This document shows positions 9,801 through 17,765 of a stretch of DNA of 58,036 nucleotides, one piece after another. The stretch lies in the NCBI GenBank assembly GCA_964651435.1, contig CAZYVU010000016.1, positions 1 through 58,036 of the forward strand, read 5' to 3'. The translations under genes were made by a program, and so were the position numbers. Under the pieces are notes generated by a model. It did no database searches. It had not been told where the DNA came from and saw nothing but the letters and a program-made list of their open reading frames with translations. The stretch's first letter is position 1. Each line of letters opens with the position of its first letter. Source of the DNA: CAZYVU01 sp964651435. Its GTDB lineage: Bacteria; Desulfobacterota; Syntrophorhabdia; Syntrophorhabdales; CAYQXL01.

Positions 9801-9969
9801 TGCCCGCCAACCCATGGGGGTTGCCGTCGTCGGGGGTCTCTTTCTTTCCCAGCTCATGACCCTGTACATCACGCCCGTTTTCTACATCTACTTCGACCAA
9901 CTCAACCGCCGGCTCACGGGCAAGAAAGAGGGCGGAGTAACGGTGCACGGGAGTGCGGGTGTTACATGA
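6853..9969 (+). CDS. RND efflux pump, HAE1 (AcrB-like) family
   Basis: Proton-driven inner-membrane transporter for drugs or other hydrophobic compounds. The 1038 residues match the AcrB/MexB group. It opens with the usual IRRPIMTALVMMAILFFGII helix. The proton-relay aspartate pair is visible in VVDDAIVVLENI near residue 404, and the partner lysine region in IAKKNGIMMVDFA near 921. The GTG start overlaps the adaptor stop (GTGA). No local regulator was found. The stop at 9967-9969 lies just before the molybdenum hydroxylase genes, which may share the transcript. Substrate unknown; the HAE1 assignment is firm. Confidence 0.95.
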   Translation: MNLSAIWIRRPIMTALVMMAILFFGIISYRSLPINNLPAVDFPTIQVSASLPGASPETMASNIAKPLEKQFSTIQGLQSMTSTSYLGTTVVILQFGLERSIDACAQDVNAKINAASGDLPLNNMPSPPTFDKVNPADQPIMWIALTSETMPLIDLNDYAENYLAQNFSMVSGVSQVQVYGQKYAARVQVNPKVLADRGIGLDDVLNAVQRANVNLPGGTLDGRHQAFTIDSNGQLMVGEEYRDVIIAYQNGRPVRVKDVGDAFSGIQYDKQTAAWYGTREKIGRAVVLAIRKQPGSNAVLVSQGVKDIIPRLQAMIPQSVEWHLLYDASEYIEESINDVQLTLVLTIVIVLVIVFLFLRSLRSTIIPNVAVPLSIIGTFVLMSVLNFSLNNLSMMALVLCVGLVVDDAIVVLENIVRRMEMGESAVDAAYKGSEEIGFTIISMTLSLVVVFIPLLFMPGIIGRLFREFSVCIAVAILLSGFISITLTPMMCSRILKGFQEKKEGRFYGATERIFEGMVNLYGKTLRWVINHRIAALAFTVCMLILSAVLFVKIPKGFLPSQDQNFVMAWTQAADNISFDDMVRHQSAMNSILQQEKDIKNFVSVASINTYNSGIAFTNLKSLKERNRSVDEIVNDLRPKLNSIPGLLVFPQNPPPIQIGAGNFLAEYQFTLQGSDLSDLYQYAALFENKMKALPGLVDVNSDVKLNNPKAYLKVDRDKAAALGLSLSQIQNAFFSAYASRKVSTIYGDLNQYWVILEVQPQFKEDPNALSYLYVKSDSGKMVPLATVAELIETTGPLNVNHTGQLNSATIAFNLKPGHAIGEAVAATKKIAAEANLPHTIVTGFQGSAQEFQKSFASMGFLLFITVVAIYMVLGILYESFIHPVTILTALPLAACGALISLGVFGMQLDMYGMVGMIMLIGIAKKNGIMMVDFALEEERRKGLNSEESIYQACLIRFRPIMMTTMAALFGSLPIALGIGAGGDARQPMGVAVVGGLFLSQLMTLYITPVFYIYFDQLNRRLTGKKEGGVTVHGSAGVT

Positions 9970-9982
9970 CGGGATGGTGCCT

Positions 9983-12298
9983 ATGAACGGCCGGAAAACG
10001 CAGGTGGATGGCGCTCCCTCCATAGGCAGCGTCTTTCCCCGGTTTGACGGCCCCTCTAAAGTAACGGGCCGGGAGCGCTATGCCGCCGATTATTACGGGG
10101 CCGGCGCGCTCTGGGCCGGAGCCAGGCGGGCCGGAATCCCCCATGCCGTCCTTGGCGCCATCAAAACGGCCGCGGCGGAGAAAGCCGAGGGGGTCGTCCG
10201 GGTGCTCACCTGGAAGGATGTCCGGGGCACAAACCGGGTTGGTGTCGCACGGCAGGACCAGCCGGTTCTCGTCGACGGGGTCATTCGCCAGGCCGGCGAT
10301 GCGGTGGCCCTCGTTGTGGCCCGCTCCAAGGATAGCCTGCAGAGGGCCCTGGACCTCGTGACCTTTGAGTATGAGACCCTCCCAGGGGTCTTCGACGCAG
10401 CGGAGGCCCTTCGCGAAGGGGCCCCGCTGGTGCACGAGGAAAGTGACGAAGGGAACCTGGTACGCTTCGTCTCGGCGGGAACGGGCCGGGGGGAAGAGGC
10501 CTTTGCCGAATGTCCCGTCGTTGTCGAGGCCGTTTTTGACCTTCCCCGGCAGGCGCACGCCTTCCTCGAGACGGAGGCCGGCTGGGCCCGCCTTGATGAT
10601 GCCGGCAGGCTCGTCATCACGGCGTCGACCCAAACACCGTTCAGGGACGTTAAAGAGGTTGCCGCTGCGTTGGGTCTTGCGCCTGAGGCTATCAGGGTCG
10701 CGGCTCCTTACCTCGGCGGGGCCTTTGGGGGCAAGGACGGCATCACGGTGCAGTGCCTTCTTGGGCTCGCCGCCATGTCCGTCCCCGGCGAGACGGTGAA
10801 GATGTGGTGGGACAGGGAGGAAAGCTTCGCTGCCGGGGTGAAACGCCTTCCAGCCAGGCTGCGCTATCGTCTCGGCGCCCGGAAGGACGGCACCTTTCAC
10901 GCCCTCAGCGTACGGGCCTTCTTCGATACCGGCGCATACGCTTCTCTCGGCGGGGAGATCATGACGCTGGGGCTCGAGCACGCCGGCTCGTGCTACCGCA
11001 TCGCCAATACCTCCATCGAGGGCCGGTGCGCCTACACCAACAACTCCGTCGGGGGACCCTTTCGCGGCTTCGGCGTCCCCCAGACGACGGCGGCCATGGA
11101 GCAGGTCGTCGATATGGTGGCTCTTAAGGTCGGCCTTGACCCGCTTGCCATTCGACTCAGGAACGCCCTCCGGCAGGGCGACAGGAACTGTATCGGCGTC
11201 CCCTTGCGCTCCTCGACCGGTATTGTGCAGTGTCTCGAAGGACTGAGGGCCCATCCCTTTTGGGTTGACCGAGAGCGCTGGTGCAGCGAGGCGCCTCCCT
11301 TCAAAAAAAGGGGTGTCGGCGCTGCCGCCATGGCCCACGCCATCGGCTACCCCCCCGTTGTCCCGGACTTCGGCAACGCAAAGATCGAGGTCACCGAGAC
11401 GGGGCGGTTTATCGTCTATGCCGGCGTTGCCGATATGGGCCAGGGGAATGCATCAACGTACGTCCAGATGGCAGCCGCCATTCTGGGCCAGCCGGCGGGA
11501 TCGATGGACCTCGTCCTGCCCGACACGGAGCGGACCCTCCCCTCCGGCTCATCGTCGGCAAGCCGGACGACATACGTCTACGGAAACGCACTTGTTGAGG
11601 CGGCAGAGCGGCTCAAGGCAACCATACTGTCCCGTGCCGCCGCCTTGATGGGCCTGAAAAACGCCGACAGGACGAGGCTCCTGCCGGGCCGGGCCGTGGA
11701 CACAGAAAGCGGCGCATCGGTCGATCTCATGGATGTGACGATCCGTCTGACCGCCGAAGAGCGGTCGGCGACGGGCTTCTTTCGGGCCGCCGGAGCTACG
11801 GACCTGGCCCACCTCATCTATCTGGGTCCTCACATCCTTTTCTCCTACGGGGCCCACATTGCGGCGGTAGAGGTGGACGTGCCGACGGGGAAGGTCGACG
11901 TGGCCCGATACATCGTCTTTACCGATGCCGGCAGGGTCATCAACCCTCAGGCCTATGAGCAGCAGGTCCAGGGTGCCGTGGCACAGGGCCTGGGGTACGC
12001 ACTCATGGAAGATTTCTCGGTCAGGGAGGGGTTTGTAACGACGAGGAACTTCTCCTCCTACATCGTCCCTTCGTCCCTTGATGTGCCCCCCATTGAGTCG
12101 ACGGCCGTTGACACGAACGAGCCAACCGGCCCCTTCGGCATGAAGGGCCTCGGTGAGGTCGTCATTTCCGGCGTGCTGCCGGCCATCGCCAATGCCCTTG
12201 CCGGGGCGTTGGGGGTCCGCTTTGTGAAGGCACCCTTTACGCCCGAGAGGGTTCTTGCGGCCCTTTCTTCAGGCGGCGAAGGGGGCCTACGGCGATGA
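9983..12298 (+). CDS. Xanthine dehydrogenase family, molybdopterin-binding subunit
   Basis: Large catalytic subunit of a molybdenum hydroxylase. It has 771 residues. The N-terminal part carries the family a/b hammerhead (SKVTGRERYAADY), followed by cofactor-binding segments: GGAFGGK near 245, GGPFRGFGVPQ near 355, and the catalytic glutamate in GLGE near 725. The substrate is not readable; xanthine, aldehydes or N-heterocycles are all possible, and no xdhC-like chaperone is adjacent. I start it at ATG 9983, though ATG 9974 and GTG 9953 are in frame and the last would overlap the RND gene. The stop overlaps the next start (ATGA), which encodes the electron-transfer subunit. Confidence 0.88.
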   Translation: MNGRKTQVDGAPSIGSVFPRFDGPSKVTGRERYAADYYGAGALWAGARRAGIPHAVLGAIKTAAAEKAEGVVRVLTWKDVRGTNRVGVARQDQPVLVDGVIRQAGDAVALVVARSKDSLQRALDLVTFEYETLPGVFDAAEALREGAPLVHEESDEGNLVRFVSAGTGRGEEAFAECPVVVEAVFDLPRQAHAFLETEAGWARLDDAGRLVITASTQTPFRDVKEVAAALGLAPEAIRVAAPYLGGAFGGKDGITVQCLLGLAAMSVPGETVKMWWDREESFAAGVKRLPARLRYRLGARKDGTFHALSVRAFFDTGAYASLGGEIMTLGLEHAGSCYRIANTSIEGRCAYTNNSVGGPFRGFGVPQTTAAMEQVVDMVALKVGLDPLAIRLRNALRQGDRNCIGVPLRSSTGIVQCLEGLRAHPFWVDRERWCSEAPPFKKRGVGAAAMAHAIGYPPVVPDFGNAKIEVTETGRFIVYAGVADMGQGNASTYVQMAAAILGQPAGSMDLVLPDTERTLPSGSSSASRTTYVYGNALVEAAERLKATILSRAAALMGLKNADRTRLLPGRAVDTESGASVDLMDVTIRLTAEERSATGFFRAAGATDLAHLIYLGPHILFSYGAHIAAVEVDVPTGKVDVARYIVFTDAGRVINPQAYEQQVQGAVAQGLGYALMEDFSVREGFVTTRNFSSYIVPSSLDVPPIESTAVDTNEPTGPFGMKGLGEVVISGVLPAIANALAGALGVRFVKAPFTPERVLAALSSGGEGGLRR

Positions 12299-13692
12299 TC
12301 GTCTCTTTCGTCCTCAACGGAAAGCGGGTATCCGTGGACACGGCCCCGGACCGAAGGGCCGTCGACCTCATCCGGGAAGACCTGGGGCTGACAGGCACAA
12401 AAGAAGGCTGCGGCACCGGGGAGTGCGGCGCATGCACCATCCTTATCGACGGCGAGGCCCGCCTCTCCTGTCTCATGGCAGCCGCACAACTGAATGGGTG
12501 TGAGGTAACAACCATCGAGGGGCTCTCGCAAGGGGAGACGCTCCACCCCGTCCAGGAGGCCTTCATAGATCACGGTGCCATTCAGTGCGGCTTCTGCACG
12601 CCCGGCATGGTCCTGTCCGCCGTGGACCTGTTGCGGCGGAAAGAACGGCCATCCCGCGATGAGATTGCCGATGGCCTGGCCGGAAACCTCTGCCGCTGCA
12701 CCGGTTACCAGAAGATTATCGACGCCGTGGAGGCCTCGTCCCGTCTGTTGGTGGAGCGAGGCCGACAGGCGGCACCGTCCTGCGAGGGCATCCAGCTTGC
12801 CGGTGCCGTCGTCCGGTCCCGGGAAGGATACGGTCGCCACCGCGACGCCTATTCGCCCTCAAGCCTCGACGATCTCTGGTCCATCCTGGGGGACGAACCG
12901 GGGGCCGCCGTTGTTGCCGGCGGTACCGATTTCTTCCCGAAGGAACGGCAAGCAAGGAGCCGCAGCCCTGCGCTCGTCTTTGTCGGTGGTATTGGGGAGC
13001 TTCGCCGCCTGGAGGAGGACGGGGAATTCATTTTTCTCGGCAGCGCCGTGACGCATAGGCAGGTGGCCGCAAGCCCTCTCGTGAGGAAATACGCCCCCGT
13101 TCTGGCCCGTGCGGCGGGTGAACTCGGTTCCCCTGCCATCAGGACTATGGGAACGGTGGGGGGTAACATCGTCACCGCCTCCCCCGCCGGAGACACGCTG
13201 ACGCCGCTTTACGTCCTCGATGCAGCCGTGGAAACGCGGTCGCTCGACGGGTTTCGCATTACACCTCTGAAACGGTTTATCCGGGGGCCGGGAGCAACGG
13301 CCCTTCGGGCAGGAGAAATCCTCTACGGCATTTGGATTCCCAAGGGGCAGCGGCAGGGTGTCCATCATTTTGAGAAGGTGGGAAGGCGGCGCGGCCCCAC
13401 TATTTCTCTTGCCAGCTTGGCCTCTATTCTTCACCTCTCGGGCGAAGGGGACATAGAGGCGGTCCGTCTTGCCTGGGGCAGCGTGGGGCCGACGGTGGTC
13501 ACCATACCGGCCGTGGAGGAATACCTAACAGGCAAACCGCTGAACGCCGACATGCTCCGTAGTGCCATGCCGTTGGTGCGGGAGCACGTTGCCCCTATAG
13601 ACGATGAAAGGGCCGGAGCCGAGTATCGCCGAACGGTTGCGGCGAACTTGTTGCTCAGGCTGCTGCGGTATCGGCCCCCGGACCATGAGTGA
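12295..13692 (+). CDS. Xanthine dehydrogenase family, fused [2Fe-2S] and FAD subunit
   Basis: Electron-transfer subunit for the preceding enzyme. Residues 1-75 are a plant-type ferredoxin with C39, C44, C47 and C59. Residues 80-150 form the second [2Fe-2S] domain with C98, C101 and CRC at 133-135. After a linker, residues about 180-455 are the FAD-binding and CO dehydrogenase flavoprotein C-terminal domains, including VVAGGTDF and TMGGNI-like TVGGNIVTASPAGD. The layout matches XdhA-type small subunits, although here it follows the large subunit. The 4-base overlap with that gene implies coupled translation. Fused FeS-FAD subunits are known, so the architecture itself is not new. Confidence 0.9.
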   Translation: MIVSFVLNGKRVSVDTAPDRRAVDLIREDLGLTGTKEGCGTGECGACTILIDGEARLSCLMAAAQLNGCEVTTIEGLSQGETLHPVQEAFIDHGAIQCGFCTPGMVLSAVDLLRRKERPSRDEIADGLAGNLCRCTGYQKIIDAVEASSRLLVERGRQAAPSCEGIQLAGAVVRSREGYGRHRDAYSPSSLDDLWSILGDEPGAAVVAGGTDFFPKERQARSRSPALVFVGGIGELRRLEEDGEFIFLGSAVTHRQVAASPLVRKYAPVLARAAGELGSPAIRTMGTVGGNIVTASPAGDTLTPLYVLDAAVETRSLDGFRITPLKRFIRGPGATALRAGEILYGIWIPKGQRQGVHHFEKVGRRRGPTISLASLASILHLSGEGDIEAVRLAWGSVGPTVVTIPAVEEYLTGKPLNADMLRSAMPLVREHVAPIDDERAGAEYRRTVAANLLLRLLRYRPPDHE

Positions 13693-13933
13693 CCGTCTCT
13701 TAACCGGAAAATTGGCTCTCCTCACCATCGTCTTTATGGCCCTTTGCGTCGCGGCGGCCCTTCCGGCCCTGATTCAGGGCGTCTTTCTCCCGGGGACCCC
13801 CAATAGGGCACGACCGTACCATTGTATCAATACGCGCGGCTATAGCGCCATGCTGCTATCCTGTACCGCCCTCAGCCTTACGGTTCCGGCTCTAACGGCT
13901 GCGATGGGCATAACGCCGAATGGAGGAACATGA
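13685..13933 (+). CDS. Possible small membrane protein
   Basis: An 82-codon frame whose ATG overlaps the end of the flavoprotein gene and whose TGA overlaps the ATG of the next gene (ATGA at 13930). It encodes one clear hydrophobic stretch (LALLTIVFMALCVAAALPAL) near residues 9-28, then a weakly hydrophobic tail. I know no family for it. The overlaps at both ends favour a real coupled gene, but the tail composition is unremarkable and this may simply be a spacer. Confidence 0.3.
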   Translation: MSDRLLTGKLALLTIVFMALCVAAALPALIQGVFLPGTPNRARPYHCINTRGYSAMLLSCTALSLTVPALTAAMGITPNGGT

Positions 13934-14946
13934 TGAACGATAATTTTCTTTTGCCCACCGGTGAGACCGTCGATGTGGGGGTATTCCGGCCCGACGACGC
14001 CGACGGGATCAGCCGTCTCTTCAGGGCCGTCTACGGCGATGAGTACCCTATAAAGATGGTCTATGACCCCGAGCAGCTCCGGGCTGCCTTTGAGAGCGGG
14101 GAGAATGTACCCGTTGTGGCAAGGCTGTCTGATGGTGAGGTGGTGGGAGCGGTGAGCCTTTTCAGGTCCACCCCTAATCCCGGTCTTTACGAGTCGGGGC
14201 AGGGCCTCGTCCTTCCGGCCCATCGTGGCTTTGGGATAAACAAGGCAATGCTGCGGCATCTGCTCGAAGTGGTAGTGCCTGGGCTCGGTATCGGCGCCGT
14301 CTTCGGCGAATCGGTCTGCAACCATCCGTACAACCAGAGGACGACGGCTGCTCTTGGGTACGTCGAGACGGGCCTTGAGGTTGACCTTATGCCCCATGAG
14401 GCCTATTCGAAGGCAGGACAGCCGGGGCGGGTCTCCGTCCTGCCGCAGTTTCGCCTCTATGAATCCCGGCACCAGACGGTGTCGGTGCCGGCACAGTACC
14501 TTGATGAATTCGGTTTCCTTTACGGGGGGCTGGCAGACGATAGGACGATTCTCCCCTCCTTTCCCGCAGCTCTGCCCGAGGGGACAAGCGAGATCACATC
14601 GAGGTCTTTTGACTTCGCCCGGGTGGCACGGATAGCCGTGACCCGCGTCGGGGCGGATTTCGGGCAGGCCTTCGCAAGGGAAGAGGAAGAATGCCTCTTC
14701 AACGGAATGCTCGTCATCCAGGCATGGCTCTCTCTTGCCGACATATCGGTAGCCGCTGCCGTCGAGCACCTTCGGGGCTTGGGCTACTTCTTCGGCGGTC
14801 TGCTCGTCCGCTGGTTCGGTGCCGATGCCGCTCTGATGCAGAGGGTCATAACAAAACCTGACTGGGGAGGCATCGTTCTTCATACGGACCGTGCACGGGC
14901 CATTGGGGATATCGTCCATCGCGACTGGGAGCGTGCGAAAGTGTAG
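13930..14946 (+). CDS. GNAT family N-acetyltransferase-like protein
   Basis: Predicted acetyltransferase of 338 residues. The first part has a GNAT core: FRPDDADGISRLF opening helix, VVGAVSLF strand, and the acetyl-CoA loop region LPAHRGFGINKAML near residue 95-110, followed by NHPYNQRTTAALGYVETG. The second part (from about 200) resembles another GNAT-like fold, with a late LRGLGYFFGGLLVRWFGAD segment. Substrate unknown. It has the same overall plan as the GNAT portion of the gene at 16096-17418, and the two may form a paralogous pair around the aminotransferase. The ggagg before the ATG is a strong ribosome-binding site. Confidence 0.72.
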   Translation: MMNDNFLLPTGETVDVGVFRPDDADGISRLFRAVYGDEYPIKMVYDPEQLRAAFESGENVPVVARLSDGEVVGAVSLFRSTPNPGLYESGQGLVLPAHRGFGINKAMLRHLLEVVVPGLGIGAVFGESVCNHPYNQRTTAALGYVETGLEVDLMPHEAYSKAGQPGRVSVLPQFRLYESRHQTVSVPAQYLDEFGFLYGGLADDRTILPSFPAALPEGTSEITSRSFDFARVARIAVTRVGADFGQAFAREEEECLFNGMLVIQAWLSLADISVAAAVEHLRGLGYFFGGLLVRWFGADAALMQRVITKPDWGGIVLHTDRARAIGDIVHRDWERAKV

Positions 14947-15002
14947 CTGAGGGGCAACGAGCGTTCCCGCCTGGGACACGATGCCTTTCCGGGCCGGATG
15001 CG

Positions 15003-16112
15003 CTACAGAGAGAGCATGTTCCTAACGGCTGAGGCGGCAGCCTCCATGGCACCCATGGTGGAAAGGCTGATCCGGATGTGGTTGGGAAACCGGAAGCCTG
15101 TCATCGCCCTGATCATGATGCCTTCACGCATGAGCTTCCTGTACGCCAGCGTATCGCTTCCCGGCAGCTTGACGATGAGAAAGTTTCCTTCGCCTGAGAT
15201 AACGGGCAGACCCATGGAGGCGAACTCGTGGCGCAGGAAGGCCTTTGCCTCGCTGACGAGCGCTCTCGTCCGGGCGATGTGGCCCGTATCGTCGCGCAGC
15301 GCCGCAACTGCCGCCTCCTGGGCAAGGCCGTTAACGGAATAGACGACACAGGTCCGCCGAAGCGTGTCGACCACCTCGGGGTCCGCCGCAAGGTAGCCTA
15401 TCCTCAGCCCGGCCATGCCGTACATCTTTGAAAAGGTTCGAAAGACGACGACGTTGGGGTACGCGCCTATGAGCTCTATCCCGTTCGGATAATCGCTTTG
15501 CTCCACGAACTCGAAGTAGGCCTCGTCGATGACGACGATCTGCCGCCCGTCCACGGCGTCGAGGAAGGAGCGGAGGGTTTGTCCGTCCCAGTAGGTGCCG
15601 GTGGGGTTGTTGGGATTGCAGAGAAAGATCGCCTTCGTGCGGCTATCGATAGCATTGAGCATGGCGGTTGCGTCAAACCGGTGGTCCCTGAGAGGGATGA
15701 GCCTTGCCGTTACCCCCGAAAAGGTGGCGACCCACTCGTAGACCGCAAAGGTCTTGTCGGCAGTAACGATGTTGTCGCCCTGCTCGCAGAAGGCCTTGAT
15801 GACGAAGGTGATGACCTCGTTTGCCCCGTTGCCGACCAGAAACTGCTCGGCATCCATGCCGTGGTGGGCCGCAAGCTCATGGCGGAGGTAAAACGAATCG
15901 CCGCTGGGATAGACTGCGGCCCGTGGCGGAGGGAACCTTCCGATGATGTCCTGCGCCCCGGGCGGGGGGCCCAAGGGGTTCTCGTTGTTGTTCAGTCTCA
16001 GGAGCCGCGCACACCCATACATCTTCATCAGCTCCCGGTCCGGCTTGCTGGGGATGTAGGGCTCGAACTCCCTCACGTATGGAGGAACAAGGAGGTCAAG
16101 GGGCGGGCGCAT
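15003..16112 (-). CDS. hisC: Histidinol-phosphate aminotransferase-like PLP enzyme
   Basis: Fold-type I aminotransferase of 369 residues, closest in appearance to HisC, which converts imidazole acetol-phosphate to histidinol-phosphate. Visible features are LNNNENPLGPPP at the N-terminus, CNPNNPTGT for cofactor binding, VIDEAYFEF, and the PLP-lysine motif FSKMYGMAGLRIGY. The last third carries GEGNFLIVKLPG and the substrate phosphate arginine region FPNHIRIS. It is separate from the hisI-hisF-hisA genes at 39-41 kb, so another aminotransferase specificity is possible. The ATG at 16112 lies inside the end of the upstream ATPase-GNAT gene (17-base overlap), so the two are probably co-transcribed. 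Confidence 0.8.
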   Translation of the reverse strand: MRPPLDLLVPPYVREFEPYIPSKPDRELMKMYGCARLLRLNNNENPLGPPPGAQDIIGRFPPPRAAVYPSGDSFYLRHELAAHHGMDAEQFLVGNGANEVITFVIKAFCEQGDNIVTADKTFAVYEWVATFSGVTARLIPLRDHRFDATAMLNAIDSRTKAIFLCNPNNPTGTYWDGQTLRSFLDAVDGRQIVVIDEAYFEFVEQSDYPNGIELIGAYPNVVVFRTFSKMYGMAGLRIGYLAADPEVVDTLRRTCVVYSVNGLAQEAAVAALRDDTGHIARTRALVSEAKAFLRHEFASMGLPVISGEGNFLIVKLPGSDTLAYRKLMREGIMIRAMTGFRFPNHIRISLSTMGAMEAAASAVRNMLSL

Positions 16113-17418
16113 GGTACTGAAAAATGACCATATCTGATGTGGCCGCAAAGGGCACGACGATGCGGGGCACAAACCCTTTCCTCAGCAGGGGTCCGATGGC
16201 GCGGGCATGCCAGGGAACGCCCAGATCGATTGCAAAAAGGATGTTCAAAATCTCTTGCGAGGCAAGTATCTCGACGTGCCTCTCGATGTTCTCTTCCATA
16301 TCCGCGCCGGGCCACAACGGTCTCAAAGTGGCCCGCGATGCAACCGTTTCGATATCGGCGGAAAAGATCGAATACTGGGGTACCACCTCTCCGTAATCCT
16401 TTACGACAGCAATATCGCGGGCAAGCACAAGGCGGTCGTACTGTTGCTTGAGAAAAGGCATAAGCTCCTTTTCCGTCCAGACGAGGGCACCGGGGTCTTC
16501 GTGGAGGAGCCGGTAGTAGACTGGTACGGCCGTCAAAATCTTGTCCTTGCCTACGAAGTCCAGGTCGCCGAGGCCTTCGAAGTCGCCGAGAATGGCCGCG
16601 GGCATCGCATCAAAAGAGACGACGCCTATGGTTTTCGTCCGGGCCAGCGTTGACGTAAAAGCGTCAAGGAGGCTCCGCGCTATCGGCCCGCCCTGCCCCT
16701 GAGCAAAGACGTAAGGGCCGTAGAACTCGACAAGACGCTCAGTGCGGTGAAAAAAAACGATCCCCCCGGCCGGTCGGCCCCTCTCATCCACGGCCGTCAG
16801 GACGCGGTACTCTCCGCTGGCGACCATATCCACAACCTTTCCGGGATAGCGGAGGAACGAAGGCAGCAGGGGGTCCGGAAACAGGAGGCACATTGCCGCC
16901 GCAAAGGCGGCGATCCCCTCCGGTCCCGGCACCGCAACGTTCACAGCCCCCAAGAGGGCTGGGGCCTCGCATTCTCCCGGCGTTACAGATTCATAGCGCT
17001 TCTCCTTGATGAGGTCGATGCTCACCTCGCGCGGGCGGGCATGGGAGATGTTGAGCCGGTCCACGAAACGGGTCGCTATGATGAGGCCCATTTCCTCAAG
17101 GCCGCATCCGCTTTCAAGAGACACAGGCACACTGATGTTCAGGCCTTTAAGGTTCAAGGCGGAGACGGGCAAATGAAACGTAACCTTGAGGTAGTAGACG
17201 GCCGATACTGCCTCGACGGTCAGTTTGACGCCGGGGCAGACGAACGTGGCCATGTAGGTAAAGACCTCCTCGGAGGCGAGGACAAGCTTCAGCCCCTCCT
17301 CTTTCCCGAGATTGAAGGCGCCGGCGGCGCTCTCCACAAACCCCGTTACCACCCCCGTAAAGGGGATCTCTGCCGGAACCTCCAGCCTTAACGCTCGCAC
17401 GACCTCTTCCCGGGCCAT
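16096..17418 (-). CDS. RsbW-like ATPase domain fused to GNAT-like domain
   Basis: A 440-residue two-domain protein. Residues 1-150 resemble the histidine-kinase/anti-sigma ATPase fold: an RLEVPAEIPF opening, then EEVFTYMATF where the N-box lies, and SGCGLEEMGLIIATRFVD where the glycine lid is expected. The usual N-box asparagine is missing, so ATP binding is doubtful. Residues about 180-440 form a GNAT-like region with GGIVFFHR, VEFYGPYVF and a closing LLRKGFVPRIVVPF. A regulatory role is inference. It overlaps the downstream aminotransferase gene, and the GNAT gene at 13930 on the other strand has a related plan. The start has a ggagcggggcg leader. Confidence 0.65.
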   Translation of the reverse strand: MAREEVVRALRLEVPAEIPFTGVVTGFVESAAGAFNLGKEEGLKLVLASEEVFTYMATFVCPGVKLTVEAVSAVYYLKVTFHLPVSALNLKGLNISVPVSLESGCGLEEMGLIIATRFVDRLNISHARPREVSIDLIKEKRYESVTPGECEAPALLGAVNVAVPGPEGIAAFAAAMCLLFPDPLLPSFLRYPGKVVDMVASGEYRVLTAVDERGRPAGGIVFFHRTERLVEFYGPYVFAQGQGGPIARSLLDAFTSTLARTKTIGVVSFDAMPAAILGDFEGLGDLDFVGKDKILTAVPVYYRLLHEDPGALVWTEKELMPFLKQQYDRLVLARDIAVVKDYGEVVPQYSIFSADIETVASRATLRPLWPGADMEENIERHVEILASQEILNILFAIDLGVPWHARAIGPLLRKGFVPRIVVPFAATSDMVIFQYHAPAP

Positions 17419-17447
17419 CGCCCCGCTCCTTTCAGGTGCCTCATCTT

Positions 17448-17478
17448 ATTATACAGCATGCACGGCGTCGTTACGCAA
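17448..17478 (-). promoter_or_regulatory. Candidate promoter for the ATPase-GNAT and hisC genes
   Basis: On the minus strand a perfect TATAAT (17448-17453) is preceded by TTGCGT (17473-17478) at a 19-base spacing, longer than ideal. It lies 30 bases upstream of the ATG at 17418. Confidence 0.45.
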
Positions 17479-17588
17479 GCGGTCATTATATTTCACCGTC
17501 AGCCCTTTATAGTTGTCACGTCAATCGTATTGTGCCAGAATGTATAGGGACACCGGGAACGATGATACAAGCGACTGGGAGGTGCACG

Positions 17589-17765
17589 TTGAAGCATGTG
17601 AAACTCATGATCATAGGGATTGTTTTGGCTGCATTTTCCTGCGGGCTTTGCGGCTGTGCGGCAACGGACAGCGGTGCGGGCGCCACGGCCGATCAACCTT
17701 CTGCAAGAGACTGGGTTGACAGGCAGGGCAAAGGCACCGACGTGCCGCCCTGGGAAAACAGGTGA
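17589..17765 (+). CDS. Small lipoprotein, TTG start
   Basis: A 58-residue predicted lipoprotein of unknown function. It reads as a short basic start, a hydrophobic stretch (LMIIGIVLAAFSCGL) and a lipobox-like LCGC, with acylation expected at the last cysteine. A polar tail rich in Ala/Asp/Gly follows, ending PPWENR. I choose the TTG at 17589 because GGGAGG (17577-17582) sits at ideal spacing; an ATG at 17559 lacks such a site. Its TGA overlaps the GTG of pgi (GTGA), so it heads the pgi operon. The cysteine in place of Ala/Ser at the lipobox -2 position is slightly unusual. Confidence 0.6.
   Translation: MKHVKLMIIGIVLAAFSCGLCGCAATDSGAGATADQPSARDWVDRQGKGTDVPPWENR

Noticed and set aside
8626..10023. 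Long antisense open frame of 465 codons
   Set aside because: Antisense to the RND pump gene; composition is a mirror of that gene and no motif is visible.
9962..11338. Antisense open frame of 458 codons
   Set aside because: Lies within the molybdopterin subunit gene, whose motifs are certain; shadow of high-GC coding sequence.
13840..14979. Antisense open frame of 379 codons
   Set aside because: Covers the GNAT gene, which has a good ribosome-binding site and recognisable motifs; the antisense product has none.
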